In this document: piece after piece, positions 44,380 through 54,149 of the stretch
Layout of the letters: every line of letters begins with the position of its first letter
Numbering within the stretch: the stretch's first letter is position 1
DNA from: Methylobacterium oryzae
Lineage (GTDB): Bacteria; Pseudomonadota; Alphaproteobacteria; Rhizobiales; Beijerinckiaceae
Length of the DNA: 64,000 nt
Direction: 5' to 3'
Assembly: GCF_021398735.1 (NCBI RefSeq)
Contig: NZ_CP090349.1
Coordinates: 1,370,501-1,434,500 of the forward strand
Notes under the pieces: generated by a model
Told to the model about the DNA's origin: nothing
The model's database searches: none
What the model saw: the letters and a program-made list of their open reading frames with translations, nothing else
Position numbers and translations under genes: made by a program

Positions 44380-44772
44380 ATGGATCGCGCAACGCCCGAT
44401 AGTTCCGCCCCCGTGGCGCTCGTCGTGGAGGACGATGCGGCTGTGCGCGATCTCGCGACGGCGGTGCTCGAGGAGACCGATCTCGGCGTGATCGCCTGCG
44501 AGAGCGCCGAGGCGGCCCTCTCGGTGCTGGAGCGGTCCGACGTGACCGTGGCGCTGCTCTTCGCGGACGTGCGCCTTCCGGGCGCCATGGACGGCGTGTC
44601 GCTGGCGCAGGCGGTCAAGCGGCGGTGGCCGGACGTGCGCGTGGTCGTCACCTCGGGCGCGAGCCGGGATGCGCGGCTCCCCGATCAGGCGGTCTACATG
44701 CAGAAGCCCTGGCGGGCCCTCGACGTGCTGGTCCAGGCCGAGCACGCCACCATGGCCGCCAAGGCGGCCTGA
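44380..44772 (+). CDS. Single-domain response regulator
   Basis: A 130-residue receiver protein without output domain. LVVEDDAAVRDL gives the acidic pocket, phospho-acceptor Asp is in LLFADVRLPG, Thr/Ser in VVTSGAS and Lys in MQKPW. The ATG at 44380 follows AGGAG by six bases; an ATG at 44299 would add 27 residues of no known domain. With no kinase nearby its partner is unknown; FWR-type or phosphorelay shuttling is possible. Confidence 0.87.
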   Translation: MDRATPDSSAPVALVVEDDAAVRDLATAVLEETDLGVIACESAEAALSVLERSDVTVALLFADVRLPGAMDGVSLAQAVKRRWPDVRVVVTSGASRDARLPDQAVYMQKPWRALDVLVQAEHATMAAKAA

Positions 44773-44810
44773 GCTGGCGGCCTGAGCGCTTAGCGCTCGA
44801 AGCTCTTCAC

Positions 44811-44952
44811 GTCATCGCGAGCGCAGGGCCCCGGCTCGGCGCTACAGGCGCGACCTTCCCCCTCTCCAGACGGATCTCGGGCCTGCCCGAGATCCGTCCC
44901 GAGAAGCCCGACTCGGGGCAAGCTCGACTCGGGTGGAGAGGGGACCCGCGCC
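44811..44952. repeat. Half copy of palindromic repeat plus second repeat-family element
   Basis: GTCATCGCGAGCGCAG (44811-44826) is the left arm of the dispersed repeat without a partner. It is followed at 44850-44952 by an element bounded by CGACCTTCCCCCTCTCC and GGAGAGGGGACCCGCG, the same ends as at 11256-11296. Inside, CGGATCTCGGGC / GCCCGAGATCCG (44871-44896) is a perfect 12-bp hairpin that could end the upstream regulator gene. Confidence 0.6.
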
Positions 44953-45000
44953 ACGTGCGGCTCGCGTGCCCGGGCGCCTTCATCCGGACGCGACGCAAAG

Positions 45001-45033
45001 AAAAAGCCCGGCCCTGCGCGCGCAGGCCGGGCT
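45001..45033 (-). terminator. Rho-independent terminator of rpsU
   Basis: AGCCCGGCC / GGCCGGGCT stem (45005-45013 with 45025-45033). On the minus strand it is followed by a run of T (complement of AAAAA at 45001-45005 and AAAG before it). It lies 25 bp after the rpsU stop and is the clearest intrinsic terminator in the window. Confidence 0.8.
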
Positions 45034-45057
45034 CTCTCATGACTGACGTGGTGTCGC

Positions 45058-45393
45058 TCAGGCGGCGGGAGCCGGGCTGACCGGGGTCTGACCGGCGGCG
45101 TTGCCGCCCTGGCCCTGCGCGGCGGACGGCGACGGGAAGCCGGGACGACGGCCGCCGGCGGGGAAGCGGGGCTTCGGCTTCGGCGCGGCGATCAGGCCCT
45201 CGCGGATCGCGGTCTTGCGGGCCTGCTTGCGGGCGCGGCGGACGGCCTCGGCCTTCTCGCGAGCCTTGCGCACGGACGGCTTCTCATAAGCCTTGCGCTG
45301 CTTCATCTCGCGGAAGATGCCCTCGCGCTGCATCTTCTTCTTGAGGACGCGGAGCGCTTGATCGACGTTGTTGTCGCGAACGAGTACCTGCAA
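45058..45393 (-). CDS. rpsU: 30S ribosomal protein S21, long C-terminal form
   Basis: A 111-residue ribosomal protein. Residues 1-65 are canonical S21 ([20 protein letters not shown], then [18 protein letters not shown]). The last 40 residues ([14 protein letters not shown] and a Gln/Ala/Pro-rich end) are an extension beyond the usual 60-75 residues. S21 helps the 30S subunit select mRNAs. The gene has its own terminator just downstream. Confidence 0.94.
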   Translation of the reverse strand: MQVLVRDNNVDQALRVLKKKMQREGIFREMKQRKAYEKPSVRKAREKAEAVRRARKQARKTAIREGLIAAPKPKPRFPAGGRRPGFPSPSAAQGQGGNAAGQTPVSPAPAA

Positions 45394-45615
45394 CGGACTT
45401 GATCCTCTGGACCTGAAGTTCTGGGTTCACGCGGCCCGCCGCCGATCTGGAAACCGGCAACGTCCCTCGCCCGGTTTGAACCCGGGAGGGACGGGAACGT
45501 CGGTTTCCGAATCGGCGTGGAGCTCACGCCTTGACGGGGCTATTACACCAAGCGCGCACCAGTTCCAACCTGTCCGCGCGATCCATCCGCGCCTGCGCCG
45601 TGCTAGGTTGCGCGG

Positions 45616-46662
45616 ATGAGACACGACGACTCGCAGCAATTCGCCAGCGACAACTATTCCGGCATCTGCCCGGAGGCCTGGGCTGCGATGGAGGCGGCCA
45701 ATCGCGGCCACGCCCCGGCCTACGGCGAGGACGCTTGGACCGCCCGGGCGGCCGACGCCTTCCGGGACCTGTTCGAGACCCCGTGCGAGGTGTTCTTCGC
45801 CTTCAACGGCACGGCCGCCAACGCGCTGGCGCTGGCCGCGCTGTGCCAGTCCTACCACAGCGTGATCTGCGCCGACTCGGCCCATGTCGAGACCGACGAG
45901 TGCGGCGCGCCGGAATTCTTCTCGAACGGCTCGAAGCTGCTGACCGTCCGGACCGAGGGCGGCAAGCTCACGCCGGAGGCGATCCGCGGGCTGGCGCAGA
46001 ACCGCAGCGACATCCACTTCCCGCGGCCGCGCGTGGTGACGATCACGCAGCCCACCGAGACCGGGCAGGTCTACAGCCTCGCCGAGCTGCGGGCCCTGTC
46101 GGCGACTTGCCGCGAGCTGGGCCTCGCCCTGCACATGGACGGGTCGCGCTTCGCCAACGCCTGCGCGAGCCTCGGGTGCAGCCCCGCCGACATGACGTGG
46201 CGCTCGGGCATCGACGTCCTGTGCTTCGGCGGCACCAAGAACGGCATGCATGCCGGCGAGGCGGTGGTGTTCTTCGACGCCACGCTCGCGGAGGATTTCG
46301 GCTACCGCTGCAAGCAGGCCGGCCAGCTCGCCTCGAAGATGCGCTTCCTCGCGGCCCCCTGGGTCGGCATGCTGGAGAGCGGCGCGTGGCTGCGGAACGC
46401 GGCCCACGGCAACGCCTGCGCCCGCCGCTTCGCCGAGGCGGTCGGCGGGCTGCCGGGGGTGCGAGCGCTGTTTCCCGTCGAGGCGAACGCGGTCTTCTTG
46501 ACGATGCCGGCGGCCACGATGGAGGGCCTGCGCGCCCGGGGCTGGCGGTTCTACACTTTCATCGGCGGCGGGGCGCGCTTCATGTTCGCCTGGGATGCCC
46601 GGACGGAGCGGGTCGACGAGCTGGTCGGCGACCTGCGCGCCCTGGCGGCCGCCGCGGCCTGA
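45616..46662 (+). CDS. ltaE: Low-specificity L-threonine aldolase
   Basis: A 348-residue PLP enzyme splitting threonine (and allo-threonine) into glycine and acetaldehyde. The PLP-binding Lys208 lies in FGGTKNGMHAGE; FASDNYSG at the N-terminus, GTAANALAL and HMDGSRFANA are family motifs. The glycine produced could enter the serine cycle of a methylotroph, which is inference. It stands alone, 222 bp from the divergent rpsU start. Confidence 0.93.
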   Translation: MRHDDSQQFASDNYSGICPEAWAAMEAANRGHAPAYGEDAWTARAADAFRDLFETPCEVFFAFNGTAANALALAALCQSYHSVICADSAHVETDECGAPEFFSNGSKLLTVRTEGGKLTPEAIRGLAQNRSDIHFPRPRVVTITQPTETGQVYSLAELRALSATCRELGLALHMDGSRFANACASLGCSPADMTWRSGIDVLCFGGTKNGMHAGEAVVFFDATLAEDFGYRCKQAGQLASKMRFLAAPWVGMLESGAWLRNAAHGNACARRFAEAVGGLPGVRALFPVEANAVFLTMPAATMEGLRARGWRFYTFIGGGARFMFAWDARTERVDELVGDLRALAAAAA

Positions 46663-46765
46663 GCGCGCGGACAGAGGGGCGCGGAGCCAACCCGTTGAAG
46701 GTGTTTCGCGCGCTGATGTCGAGATCCGCTGAGGAGCATCGATACGTCGGCACGACATGCGCTTG

Positions 46766-46860
46766 GTCGTCCTTGCGAGCGCAGCGAAGCGACCCAGCGT
46801 CGCGCGACGCCTGCCGAACTCGTGCGGCCCTGGGTCGCTTCGCTGCGCTCGCGATGACGG
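46766..46860. repeat. Dispersed palindromic repeat, copy 4
   Basis: Arms CTTGCGAGCGCAGCGAAGCG (from 46772) and CGCTTCGCTGCGCTCGCGAT (near 46836-46855) around a spacer of about 43 bp. It lies in the 259-bp gap between ltaE and the convergent DUF1501 gene, where it may act as a terminator hairpin. Confidence 0.9.
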
Positions 46861-46921
46861 AGGGGCTGAGAGCCCGGGCTCGCGAGTGCTGGGACGGCGC
46901 GACGCTGCGACGGCTCGCTCC

Positions 46922-48109
46922 CTACAGCAGCGCGAGATCCGCCGGGTCCGCGCTGGGGAAGATCCGCCGCAGGCTCGCCTGGTCGAGCCCGTAGAGCCGC
47001 CGGAACAGGCCGCCCAGCAGGCCGCGATAGTCGGTGAGCACCGGATAGTCCCGGTTCTGGAACAGGTGCGCCTCGTCGGCCCGCACCTGCGGTCCCGCGA
47101 TCCGGCCGCCCCGGACGCCGCCGCCGAGGATCCAGTAGACGCTGCCGTGGCCGTGATCGGTGCCGCGGCTCCCGTTCTCCCGGAAGGTGCGTCCGAACTC
47201 CGACAGCACCACCACCACCGTGTCGGACCAGCCCGGCCCGATCTCCTCGACGAAGCCCGAGAGTCCGCGCCCCAGCTCGCCGAGTCGGTCGGCGAGGTAG
47301 CCGGTGCCCGCGCCCTGGTTCACGTGCGTGTCCCAGCCGCCGACATCGACGAAGCCGAGGTTGAAGTTCTCGCGCATCAGGCGGCCGATGCGCCGGGCCG
47401 ACAGCTCGAAGCCCTTGGGCGAGACCGCCCCGCGGTCGGCCTGCCCGGCATGATCGGAGATCGTGTGGTAGACCGCGTCGCGCACCCGGAACCCCTCGGT
47501 CACGGCGGCGGCCAGCTTGGTGTCGCTGTACATCGCCGCGATGAGGCGGGCCTGCCGGTCGTCGATGCCGGGCTTGCCGACCCCGTTGATGGCGATGTTG
47601 GGCACCGTCTCGCCGCCCCGGAAGATGAGCGGCATCTGGTCGGTGAAGGCGATCGGCCGGACCCGGGTCAGCTCCGCGGCGAGCCGGGCCATGAAGCCGG
47701 AATTGTAGTCGCGGGCCGCGCCGACCGTCTGGCCCATCTCGATCGTGTCCTGGGTCTCGAAATGGCTCCGGGTCAGGTCGTCGGTGCCGGCGAACGGCAC
47801 GAAGGCGGCCTGACCCTTGGCGTAGAGCGGCAGGAGCGTGTCGCGCAGAGCCGGGTGCAGGCTCCAGTCGGCGTCGAGCGCCAGCGCCGCCTTCGGGTCC
47901 GACGCGTCGGGCTTCGGGATCGCGAGGTTTGGCCGCGACCGGTAATAGAAGTCGCTGCCGGTCGGGATCACCACGTTGGCGGCGTCGTAGGCGCCGCGTA
48001 GGAACACCACGAGGAGGCGCGCGTCGGCCTTCGGGGCGGCCCAGACGCGGCCGGCCACCGTGGACAGGCCGAGCGCCGCCGAGGCGCGGATCAGGTCGCG
48101 ACGGTTCAT
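46922..48109 (-). CDS. DUF1501 family secreted protein
   Basis: A 395-residue protein. The N-terminus MNRRDLIRASAALGLSTVAG is a twin-arginine signal peptide ending near VWAAP. The body matches DUF1501, an alkaline-phosphatase-fold family: LLVVFLRGAYDAANVVIP, GGWDTHVNQG and SEFGRTFRENG, with the Asp/His residues of a sulfatase-like metal site. The ATG at 48109 overlaps the DUF1800 stop as ATGA, so the pair is co-translated. Function unknown. Confidence 0.88.
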   Translation of the reverse strand: MNRRDLIRASAALGLSTVAGRVWAAPKADARLLVVFLRGAYDAANVVIPTGSDFYYRSRPNLAIPKPDASDPKAALALDADWSLHPALRDTLLPLYAKGQAAFVPFAGTDDLTRSHFETQDTIEMGQTVGAARDYNSGFMARLAAELTRVRPIAFTDQMPLIFRGGETVPNIAINGVGKPGIDDRQARLIAAMYSDTKLAAAVTEGFRVRDAVYHTISDHAGQADRGAVSPKGFELSARRIGRLMRENFNLGFVDVGGWDTHVNQGAGTGYLADRLGELGRGLSGFVEEIGPGWSDTVVVVLSEFGRTFRENGSRGTDHGHGSVYWILGGGVRGGRIAGPQVRADEAHLFQNRDYPVLTDYRGLLGGLFRRLYGLDQASLRRIFPSADPADLALL

Positions 48110-49635
48110 CGCATGAACTCCGGCGAGGCGAGGTAGAGGGTGTTCCAGTCCTGCGGCGAGACCGCCTGGGCGAGGGCCGCGCGCGTCGCCGCCGACAGGG
48201 TGCCGGACAGCGCCGAGAAATAGAGCCCGTTGGCGAGCACCGGAAAGGCCGGCTCCTCGGCCTGATCGGGCAGCGCCGGCTTGAACAGGCCGGCCGAGCC
48301 GGACCCGATCTGCCGGGCGATCTCGAACCGCGTCGCGAGCTGCCCGGGCCCGCTCCAGGCGGCCGCGTCGAGGGGGTAGCCGTCGGGCGTCGAGCGGTTG
48401 AACAGGCCCTCGCCGAGGCGGTTCAGCCAGCCGAGCACCGGGCCGGCGTTGCGGATCACGCGCCCGTCGTAGGCCATGCGCAGGGCCGAGAACACGTAGC
48501 GCACCGGGTCCTTGAAGGTGCCGCCGCGCTCGGCCGTGAAGGCCGGCTCGCGCACCAGCGCCTCCATCACCGCGGCGATGTCGCCGTCGGTCCGCGTGAA
48601 GACGGCGGCGAGTCGGGCGATGAGGGCGTCGTCGGATGCCTGCCCGAGGAAATAGGTCGCCAGCGCCCGGGAGACGTTGGTCGCGGTGGCGGGGTTGCGG
48701 GCGATCAGGTCCACCGCCTCCTCGACCTCGGGCCAGCCGCGCCCCCGGATGCGCGTGCCGAGGAAGACCTTGTCGCCGTAATCGTGCCGGTTCGGGTTGA
48801 ACGCGAACAGGCCGTCCCGGCGGAAGTCGGCGGCGCGCTCGGGGCGGAGCTTCGGGTTCTCGGGCTTCAGGTCGATGCCGACCCCGCTCAGGATCCGGGC
48901 CAGCGCCTCGACGTCGCCCTGCGTGTAGCCGGAGCCGACACCCATCGTGTGCAGCTCCATGATCTCCCGGGCGTAGTTCTCGTTCGGGCGGCCGGCGGCG
49001 TTGGCGTCGTTGTCGAGGTAGCGCAGCATCGCCGGGTGGCGCAGGCTCGCCATCAGCAGGTCGCGGAAGCGCCCGAGCACGTGCGGGCGGATCGCCGTCT
49101 CGACGTAGTCGCCCACGGCGGCGCGCAGCGTCGACTTTCCCTGGTGGACGTTGAGCCGGTTGAACCAGAACCACGTCAGCCGCTCGCGCAGCTGGTCGGG
49201 GCTGTAGAGCGCCCGCAGTACCCAGACGGAGGCGGCGTTCCGCGCGGCCGTGTTGAGCGTCGCCTGGAAAGCCTGCTGCGCAACCTTCCTGGCCTCGGGA
49301 TCGGCGATGTCCTTCGCCGCCTTGGCCTGCGCGTCCAGGGCCTGGGCTCGCTCGAACAGGCTGCCCGGCGGGGTCAGCGCGTCGACCTGCGCCTGGGCGT
49401 CGGGGGGCAGGCGCATTTCGGCGGGCGGGTGAAGCTGATCGTGTAGCCAGCGCGTCCGCCCCTCCGCGGTGAGCTGCGCGAAGGCCGAGGGCGTGGCGCC
49501 CCAGGTCAGGGCATCGAGGAAGGCGGCGTCGGCCGCTGCGGCGCGCTGCGGCGCCTCGGCCGCGCGGGGCCCGGGGCCCGCGGAGGCGAACAGCAGAGCG
49601 GTGACCAGACAGCAGCGTGCTGCGGCGCGCGACAT
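48106..49635 (-). CDS. DUF1800 family secreted protein
   Basis: A 509-residue protein with a Sec signal peptide (residues 1-25, CCLVTALLFASAGPGPRA). DUF1800 motifs include LTWGATPSAFAQL near the start, LRERLTWFWFNRLNVHQG, and DNDANAAGRPNENYAREIME near the middle. It is always found beside DUF1501 in many bacteria; neither has an established activity, though export and a shared extracellular role are assumed. First gene of the pair, divergent from prfC. Confidence 0.88.
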   Translation of the reverse strand: MSRAAARCCLVTALLFASAGPGPRAAEAPQRAAAADAAFLDALTWGATPSAFAQLTAEGRTRWLHDQLHPPAEMRLPPDAQAQVDALTPPGSLFERAQALDAQAKAAKDIADPEARKVAQQAFQATLNTAARNAASVWVLRALYSPDQLRERLTWFWFNRLNVHQGKSTLRAAVGDYVETAIRPHVLGRFRDLLMASLRHPAMLRYLDNDANAAGRPNENYAREIMELHTMGVGSGYTQGDVEALARILSGVGIDLKPENPKLRPERAADFRRDGLFAFNPNRHDYGDKVFLGTRIRGRGWPEVEEAVDLIARNPATATNVSRALATYFLGQASDDALIARLAAVFTRTDGDIAAVMEALVREPAFTAERGGTFKDPVRYVFSALRMAYDGRVIRNAGPVLGWLNRLGEGLFNRSTPDGYPLDAAAWSGPGQLATRFEIARQIGSGSAGLFKPALPDQAEEPAFPVLANGLYFSALSGTLSAATRAALAQAVSPQDWNTLYLASPEFMR

Positions 49636-49820
49636 CGGGGCCTCGCGAAGCGTGGATCGACCGGGGAAGCGTGGTGTCGCGCCCCTGTACGGTGCCTGAA
49701 AGGAGGCCCCATTCTGCCGCCGTCTTTGCCAATATCGGGGCTTGCCGCTACACGATCCCGAGACCGCGCGAGTGCCGCGCCGCGCACCACCACGTTCCGC
49801 CGACCCAGAGCGTTCGCTCC

Positions 49821-51434
<1,614 letters not shown>

Positions 51435-51485
51435 CGCGCTTCGGCGGCGCCTCCGCGTCGCCGGGCCCGCGAGGGGTGCGCGGCG

Positions 51486-51944
51486 TCAGAACTTGCCGAG
51501 CATCGGGAATTCGACGCTCAGGGTCGATTCGGACGCGATCGGCGCCTCGCGCTTGCGCGGCTTGCGGTTGAGGACCTGCTTCAGCTTGGTCTTCAGCACC
51601 GCCATGTCGAACGGCTTGAGGATGAAGGCGTCCGCGCCCGCCTGGTGGGCGAGGTTGATGTCCTCGAAGTCGAAGGACGACTCGGTGAGCATGAAGGGCG
51701 TGTTCATCAGCGCGTCGTCGGCGCGGATCTCGCGCAGCAGGGTGAGCCCGTCCATGGGCTCCATGTCGAGATCGGAGATCACCAGGGCGTAGCGGCGCTG
51801 CCGCATCCGCTCCAGCGCCTCGGGCGCGTTGGTGACGCCCTCGACGTCCGGGAAGCCGATGCGGGTCATCAGCATCACGATCAGCCGCAGGAGCTTCTCC
51901 TGATCGTCGACGATGAGAATCGGGGGCGTATCGCTCTCGGACAT
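51486..51944 (-). CDS. Receiver-only response regulator paired with BLUF protein
   Basis: A 152-residue protein with a CheY-like receiver domain: acidic pair Asp13/Asp14 in ILIVDDQE, phospho-acceptor Asp58 in VISDLDMEPMDG, Thr/Ser in MLTESS and Lys in FILKPFD. About 30 C-terminal residues (KQVLNRKPRKREAPIASE) form a basic tail. The start lies 7 bp after the BLUF stop, so both are on one transcript; it is the probable output partner of the photoreceptor. No DNA-binding domain is present. Confidence 0.88.
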   Translation of the reverse strand: MSESDTPPILIVDDQEKLLRLIVMLMTRIGFPDVEGVTNAPEALERMRQRRYALVISDLDMEPMDGLTLLREIRADDALMNTPFMLTESSFDFEDINLAHQAGADAFILKPFDMAVLKTKLKQVLNRKPRKREAPIASESTLSVEFPMLGKF

Positions 51945-51951
51945 CGGCGGC

Positions 51952-52419
51952 TCAGATGAAGAGGTGGTCGATGCCCTGACGGGACATCGCGTCGGACTGC
52001 AGCGACAGGCACAGCCCGTGTATCGCGGACGCCTTCGGCGTTCCGCGCTGGAGCATCGGGAGCAGGTTGGCCTTGGCGAACAGCGTGTCGTTCCCGGCCG
52101 TGCGCTGCGCGCTCTTGAACGAGTGGACGAACTCGCGCTTGGTGATCTCCCGCCACTCGCTGATCTGGACCTCGCGGTGCCGGCTGTCGGCACTCACCCG
52201 GTCGAAGGTCTCGTGCACGGATGTGCGCTCGCCCTCGATGACCTGGCAGGCGAAGTTCCCCTCGATGACCAGAAAGCTCGTGATCACCGCGAACTCGTTC
52301 TTCTTCTGAGCGATGCGACCGATATCGCTGATCTGCTCGGACCTCTTCGCCGCGTCCGACGACAGGTTGAGACGCGAGAAGTAGATGATGTGGACGAGGC
52401 TTGTCCGTTTCGCCCGCAT
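51952..52419 (-). CDS. BLUF-domain blue-light receptor
   Basis: A 155-residue protein. Residues 6-105 fit the BLUF FAD-binding domain: Tyr13 in HIIYFSR, Asn41 in KKNEFAVIT and Gln59 in FACQVIEGE correspond to Tyr21, Asn45 and Gln63 of AppA (the Asn-Gln spacing of 18 is identical), and DSRHREVQI is the usual beta strand. The Trp and Met of the terminal RxFxxWxM motif are replaced (REFVHSFK). The ATG at 52419 is chosen; upstream codons are Arg/Pro-rich. A 45-residue C-terminal part is unassigned. In operon with a CheY-like gene and beside flgE. Confidence 0.78.
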   Translation of the reverse strand: MRAKRTSLVHIIYFSRLNLSSDAAKRSEQISDIGRIAQKKNEFAVITSFLVIEGNFACQVIEGERTSVHETFDRVSADSRHREVQISEWREITKREFVHSFKSAQRTAGNDTLFAKANLLPMLQRGTPKASAIHGLCLSLQSDAMSRQGIDHLFI

Positions 52420-52575
52420 GATCCCGAGATCCGCAATCCGTACCCGTTCAGCGCTTCCGGACAGGACGCACCGCGCGTGGCCCCGGCCCGGCGGCATCTT
52501 CGCGCGTGTCGAATAACACCGCGTAAACGCGGCGGACGGGACTTCCGGTCCGGATCTCCGCGCCCGCGGGACCGA

Positions 52576-52594
52576 CCCGGCAGGATCTGCCGGG
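52576..52594. promoter_or_regulatory. Palindromic enhancer-like site upstream of flgE
   Basis: CCCGGCAG-GAT-CTGCCGGG, a perfect 8-bp dyad about 80 bp upstream of the sigma54-like -24 element. The same core occurs at 60512-60528 between flgI and fliX. A further half-site CTGCCGGG lies at 52618-52625. Likely bound by a flagellar sigma54 activator of the FlbD type. The rest of the 310-bp gap 52420-52729 shows nothing else. Confidence 0.55.
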
Positions 52595-52665
52595 CGCGCG
52601 GCCATGACCGGTCAACCCTGCCGGGTCGTCGACAATCCGGTCCAGGATTATCAAGGACTTAGCCC

Positions 52666-52680
52666 TGGCATGCCGGTTGC
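52666..52680 (+). promoter_or_regulatory. Sigma54-like promoter of flgE
   Basis: TGGCATGCCGGTTGC: TGGCA at -24 and TTGC at -12 with GG and GC 10 bases apart. It lies 50 bp before the flgE start codon, in line with sigma54 control of hook genes in Caulobacter. Confidence 0.6.
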
Positions 52681-52729
52681 GGCCGGACCGGCCTGCGGGC
52701 CAGTGCGGCGCGCATCGGGATCGTTCGCC

Positions 52730-54115
52730 ATGGATCTTTTCACCGCCCTGCAGACCTCGGTCTCCGGACTCCAGGCGCAGTCCTACGCCATCAGCAACAT
52801 CTCCGGGAACATCGCGAACTCGCAGACGACCGGCTACAAGCGCATCGACACCAGCTTCGTCGACCTGATGTCCGAGAAGACGCCGGGCCGCGAGGTCGCG
52901 GGTTCGGTGCTGCCCCAGTCGCAGCTCACCAACACCCTGGCCGGCAACGTGGTCTCGTCGAGCGTGCCCACCAACATGGCCATCAACGGCCAGGGCTTCT
53001 TCACCGTCGTGCAGAAGACCGGCGACGCGAACGGCGCCACATCCTTCGGCGGCACGAGCCTGTACACGCGCCGGGGCGATTTCGCCCAGGACAAGGACGG
53101 CTATCTCGTCAACGGCGCCGGCGGATACCTGACCGGATCGAACCTCGATCCGATCACCGGTCAGACGACCAGCATCGGTCCGATCAAGATCGGCAACTCG
53201 GCGCTGCCGGCGCAGGCCACCACGACGATCACCTACGCCGCCAACCTGCCCTCGACGCCGAGCACGTCGGCCTCGGCGACGTCGGGATCCGATCTCTACA
53301 ATCAGAATACCGCGGCCGTCGTGACCTCCGGATCGGGGCAGACCGGCGTCAAGGTCGATTCGACCCAGACCGGTGCCGTCTCGACCTTCATGAGCAACAG
53401 CATCGCCGGCCCGTCGCTGCCGGTCTACACGTCGACCGGCGCGCCGCTCACACTGACGACCCGCTGGGCCAAGGTCCAGGACGCGACGACCACGCCGGCT
53501 CAGCCGGCCGTGTGGAACTTGTACTACTCCACCAACCCGAGCGCGCTCACGACGTCCGACTGGAACAACGTGGGCACGGCCTTCACCTTCGATTCCACCG
53601 GGAAGCTCACCTCGCCCTCGACGAACCCGATCCCGCTGGGGCCGATCACCATGGGTGACTACACATTCCCCAGCCTCAACATGAATCTCAGCGCCTCAGG
53701 CCTGACGCAGTATGCCGACACGACCGGTGCGGCGACGACCAACGCGCTGACGCAGAACGGCAACAGCTCCGGGACGCTCACAAGCGTGGCCGTCGGTCCG
53801 GACGGCAAGGTCAACGGCACCTTCTCCAACGGTTCGGTCGTGGCTCTCGCCTCGGTCGGCGTCGTCCAGTTCGCCAATGCCGACGGCCTGAAGGCCGATA
53901 CGAACGGGAACTATCTCCAGACGGTCGATTCGGGGCCTCCGCTCGCGGGCCTCAACGGCAGCACGATCTCGGGCGCGAGCAACGAGCAATCGAACACCGA
54001 CATTGCGACCGAATTCTCTAAGATGATCGTAACCCAGCAGGCTTACTCTGCGAACACGCGCGTCATGTCGACGGCCCAGACGATGATGTCTGATCTGCTC
54101 AACGTGATCCGCTGA
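52730..54115 (+). CDS. flgE: Flagellar hook protein
   Basis: A 461-residue structural protein of the flagellar hook. The N-terminus FTALQTSVSGLQAQSYAISN and the C-terminus QAYSANTRVMSTAQTMMSD are the paired helices of the FlgE/FlgK axial family; NMAINGQGFFTVV and LYTRRGDF are FlgE landmarks. The centre is Thr/Ser/Gly-rich, as usual. It is exported by the flagellar type III apparatus. First of flgE-flgK-flgL, with sigma54-like promoter and dyad upstream. Confidence 0.92.
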   Translation: MDLFTALQTSVSGLQAQSYAISNISGNIANSQTTGYKRIDTSFVDLMSEKTPGREVAGSVLPQSQLTNTLAGNVVSSSVPTNMAINGQGFFTVVQKTGDANGATSFGGTSLYTRRGDFAQDKDGYLVNGAGGYLTGSNLDPITGQTTSIGPIKIGNSALPAQATTTITYAANLPSTPSTSASATSGSDLYNQNTAAVVTSGSGQTGVKVDSTQTGAVSTFMSNSIAGPSLPVYTSTGAPLTLTTRWAKVQDATTTPAQPAVWNLYYSTNPSALTTSDWNNVGTAFTFDSTGKLTSPSTNPIPLGPITMGDYTFPSLNMNLSASGLTQYADTTGAATTNALTQNGNSSGTLTSVAVGPDGKVNGTFSNGSVVALASVGVVQFANADGLKADTNGNYLQTVDSGPPLAGLNGSTISGASNEQSNTDIATEFSKMIVTQQAYSANTRVMSTAQTMMSDLLNVIR

Positions 54116-54149
54116 GTGAGGGTGCGATTCGAGCCGCGGAGGCCGTGAC

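Noticed and set aside
44058..44402. 114-codon reading frame across the divergent promoter region
   Set aside because: Runs through the palindrome and overlaps both real starts; composition is not protein-like.
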